55,442 bases of DNA from Bacillus sp. CECT 9360. GTDB taxonomy: Bacteria; Bacillota; Bacilli; Bacillales; DSM-1321. The stretch's first letter is position 1; each line of letters begins with the position of its first letter. Of this stretch, positions 53,936 through 55,442 are shown one piece after another. Under the pieces are notes generated by a model, which searched no databases, had not been told where the DNA came from, and was given only the letters and a program-made list of their open reading frames with translations. The stretch is taken from contig NZ_CAKKNA010000022.1 of NCBI RefSeq assembly GCF_918741275.1, positions 1 to 55,442 on the forward strand, read 5' to 3'. The position numbers were made by a program, and so were the translations under genes.

Positions 53936-54545
53936 AGGGTTACAATTCTGTTACCACCAAATAAAGTCGTTCACAATGCCCTCCTCCAACCCGCATTCTT
54001 ACGTTCACATTTTTTTCCATTTAAAATAAAGTCATTCACTCCCCCCTCTTTTTCTCCATTTTTTGATTCGCTTTTTTACCACACCTTTATTTTTTGAATA
54101 AAAAAAAGTCGTGCGTAAGAACAGGGGTAAAGGCATGAGGAATAAGGATTTCTCACGCGTTTTTCCACACCTTATGCACAACTTTATTTTAATTTTGCTT
54201 CGACTTTATTTTAAAAAGCAAGGGTTTATTTGGGGGTTACAAATTCTGTTACCACCAAATAAAGTCGTTCAAAACACCCTCCTCCAACCCGCATTCTTAC
54301 GTTCGCATTTTTTCCCATTTAAAATAAAGTCGTTCACTCCCCCCTCTTTTTCTCCATTTTTTGATTCGCTTTTTTACCACACCTTTATTTTTTGAATAAA
54401 AAAAAGTCGTGCATAAGAATTGGGTTAAAGGCTTGTTGAATAAGGATTTCTCCTTTTTTCACACACCTTTTTCCACACCTTATGCACAACTTTATTTTAA
54501 TTTTGCTTCGACTTTATTTTAAAAAGCACGGCTTTATTTGGGGGT
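53936..54545. repeat. two tandem copies of a ~300-bp imperfect repeat
   Basis: Copy 1 (about 53936-54235) and copy 2 (about 54236-54545) match over nearly their whole length, from GTTACAA..TTCTGTTACCACC to a GGTTTATTTGGGGGTTAC-type end. A third copy has just begun at 54540. Each unit contains several AATAAAGTCGTTC-like elements in both orientations and an imperfect dyad (CATTCTTACG against CGTGCGTAAGAA). Each unit also holds one TTATGCACA (54172-54180; 54480-54488). Reading frames across the copies are low-complexity by-products. Confidence 0.9.
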
Positions 54546-55048
54546 TACATAGTAGGGCAGGAAAAAGGATAACTAGGGATAAGGAAAAACTTTTCAAACT
54601 CATATTAGTTTTAGTTATGTAGATTACAAGACTATATTTAAAAGACTCTGCTTAATGAAATCCAAATAAAAAGCTTCGGTTAATTCTAAGTAAACTACTC
54701 AATTTGATTTACTTCATCTGTGAACAGGGTAATCAAGGTAAGTATTCCCAAAGAATATACAGATTTAAAAATTTGGGATTTCTCCTCAATTGTACTGGAA
54801 CTATCATGTACTAAATGATTTCAATTTTGTAGGAATACTATTGGCAGGAAAATCTATGTTTTGCAAGCTTAAAAATCTTTAAATCCGATAACTGAACTTT
54901 ATAATCAATTATATTATGTTTAAATTTACATAAAATTAAGCCGATATAATTAAAGTATTTTATTATCAAGTCTTCAAGAACTAAGAAAGAGAGCAATTTG
55001 TAATATTAACATAGTTTTCAAATTTATACATATTAGGAGGGAACTAAA

Positions 55049-55300
55049 TTGAGCAAAAACAACCCATATATTGAAGCATTAAAATTCGGGCTAAATCCTA
55101 CTGGTTACTTGGTTCAAAAAGGTACTGAAGCATTAATAATCAAAGCACAGTCTCTTAGAGAAAGTGGAACTATTAAAGAATTAGAAGAAGAAGCATCAAA
55201 ACAGGAAATATACAATCAAATGTCGGAATCACAGGCAAGAATAGCACAAGAGTTAGCAATAGCCCAACGAATAAATACAGCTGAGGAAGTTGAAATTTAA
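55049..55300 (+). CDS. small hypothetical protein, possibly truncated
   Basis: An 83-residue charged helical protein starting at a TTG 10 bases after AGGAGG. It begins MSKNNPYIEALKFGLNPTGY and ends AEEVEI. Reading past the TAA gives EYYEGV before a second stop, and the IS21-type end lies only about 15 bases further on. It may therefore be a gene recently shortened by a point mutation or the insertion. I recognise no family. The 500 bp upstream are AT-rich with no feature I can name. Confidence 0.6.
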   Translation: MSKNNPYIEALKFGLNPTGYLVQKGTEALIIKAQSLRESGTIKELEEEASKQEIYNQMSESQARIAQELAIAQRINTAEEVEI

Positions 55301-55316
55301 GAATACTATGAAGGTG

Positions 55317-55442
55317 TGTAACCGTCAAGTTGTTTTGAACACTTTTTGCTAATTAATTTTGAACACTTTTCTCTCCAAAAATGGTAGTTCTGTGTTTAAT
55401 TCTATAACTATCCCCATTTAATCTGATTACTTCTACTCGCTG
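55317..55442. mobile_element. terminal part of an IS21-family insertion sequence
   Basis: The last 126 bases hold two copies of TTTTGAACACTTTT (about 55333-55346 and 55357-55370), the multiple terminal repeats usual for IS21 ends, followed by the end of an istB gene on the minus strand. The outer boundary is set to the TGT near 55317 and could be off by a few bases. The rest of the element lies beyond the window. Confidence 0.8.
55353..55442 (-). CDS. istB: IS21 helper ATPase IstB, C-terminus (partial)
   Basis: Thirty codons at the window edge translate to a fragment ending GEKSVQN, with the segment LNGDSYRIKHRTTIF. This is the conserved C-terminal tail of IstB-type transposition helper ATPases (typically GDSYRLKHR). 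The start and the ATPase motifs are outside the window. The last codons overlap the inner terminal repeat, as is common for this family. Confidence 0.85.
   Translation of the reverse strand, partial: QRVEVIRLNGDSYRIKHRTTIFGEKSVQN

Noticed and set aside
53828..54395. Two similar open frames (ending SLFYHTFIF) over the 300-bp repeats
   Set aside because: Their likeness is due to the DNA repeat itself. Both lack ribosome sites and have biased, low-complexity composition.

Overview
The window is chromosomal DNA of a spore-forming Bacillaceae (Firmicutes). Gene order from the left edge to about 29 kb follows the Bacillus subtilis yfhD–ygxA–rrnD neighbourhood almost gene for gene (rrn, ygxA, ygzB, perR, bcp, gsaB, ygaE, ygaD, ntdP/ygaC, ygaB, fabL, yfhS, mutY, yfhP, yfhJ, sspK, yfhH, recX, yfhF, yfhE, yfhD). 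Spore genes (sspK, yfhD, yfhE), AGGAGG-type ribosome sites and rho-independent terminators fit this assignment. The exact genus cannot be read from the sequence.

Layout. 1-0.5 kb: 5' end of a 16S gene on the minus strand with tandem P1/P2 rRNA promoters. 0.5-7 kb: ygxA, ygzB, autoregulated perR, a frameshifted cobalamin adenosyltransferase, a 2-hydroxyacid dehydrogenase, aminopeptidase, Bcp peroxidase, a K+ channel and an orphan tatA. 7-11 kb: a guanidine-I riboswitch with the paired SMR exporters gdnC/gdnD, and a three-gene ABC exporter. 11-18.5 kb: gsaB, a stand-alone glutamate synthase large subunit and ygaE with a structured leader. 18.6-29 kb: the ygaD-to-yfhD block. 29.6-30.2 kb: a long intergenic region with a dense DnaA-box cluster and a 21-bp repeat array. 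30-41 kb: two fatty-acid/CoA catabolic operons (AMP ligase, thiolase, acyl-CoA dehydrogenase, SDR; and MerR regulator, ligase, dehydrogenase), with a cupin/HD-GYP protein and a secreted protein between them. 41-44 kb: a yybP-ykoY (Mn2+) riboswitch in front of a RIO-like kinase and a lipoprotein, then a SWIM protein. 44-51 kb: VOC protein, zinc alcohol dehydrogenase, metallophosphoesterase, and a UDP-glucose dehydrogenase/PAP2/glycosyltransferase cluster behind a PhoP-box-like array. 51-52.4 kb: decay zone (broken lipase, XRE remnant, other fragments). 52.5-55.4 kb: a Dus enzyme, two tandem ~300-bp repeats, a small unknown ORF and the edge of an IS21-family element.

The most unusual feature is a set of six short intergenic arrays with very regular ~20- or 21-bp spacing. 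Each has a conserved 10-15-base core and a variable filler. They sit in convergent, divergent and co-directional gaps, and two pairs share a core although they lie 16-29 kb apart. I know of no described family that they match. Other strong leads are the DnaA-box cluster away from oriC, the Mn2+ riboswitch controlling a kinase/lipoprotein pair, and the leader RNA of ygaE.
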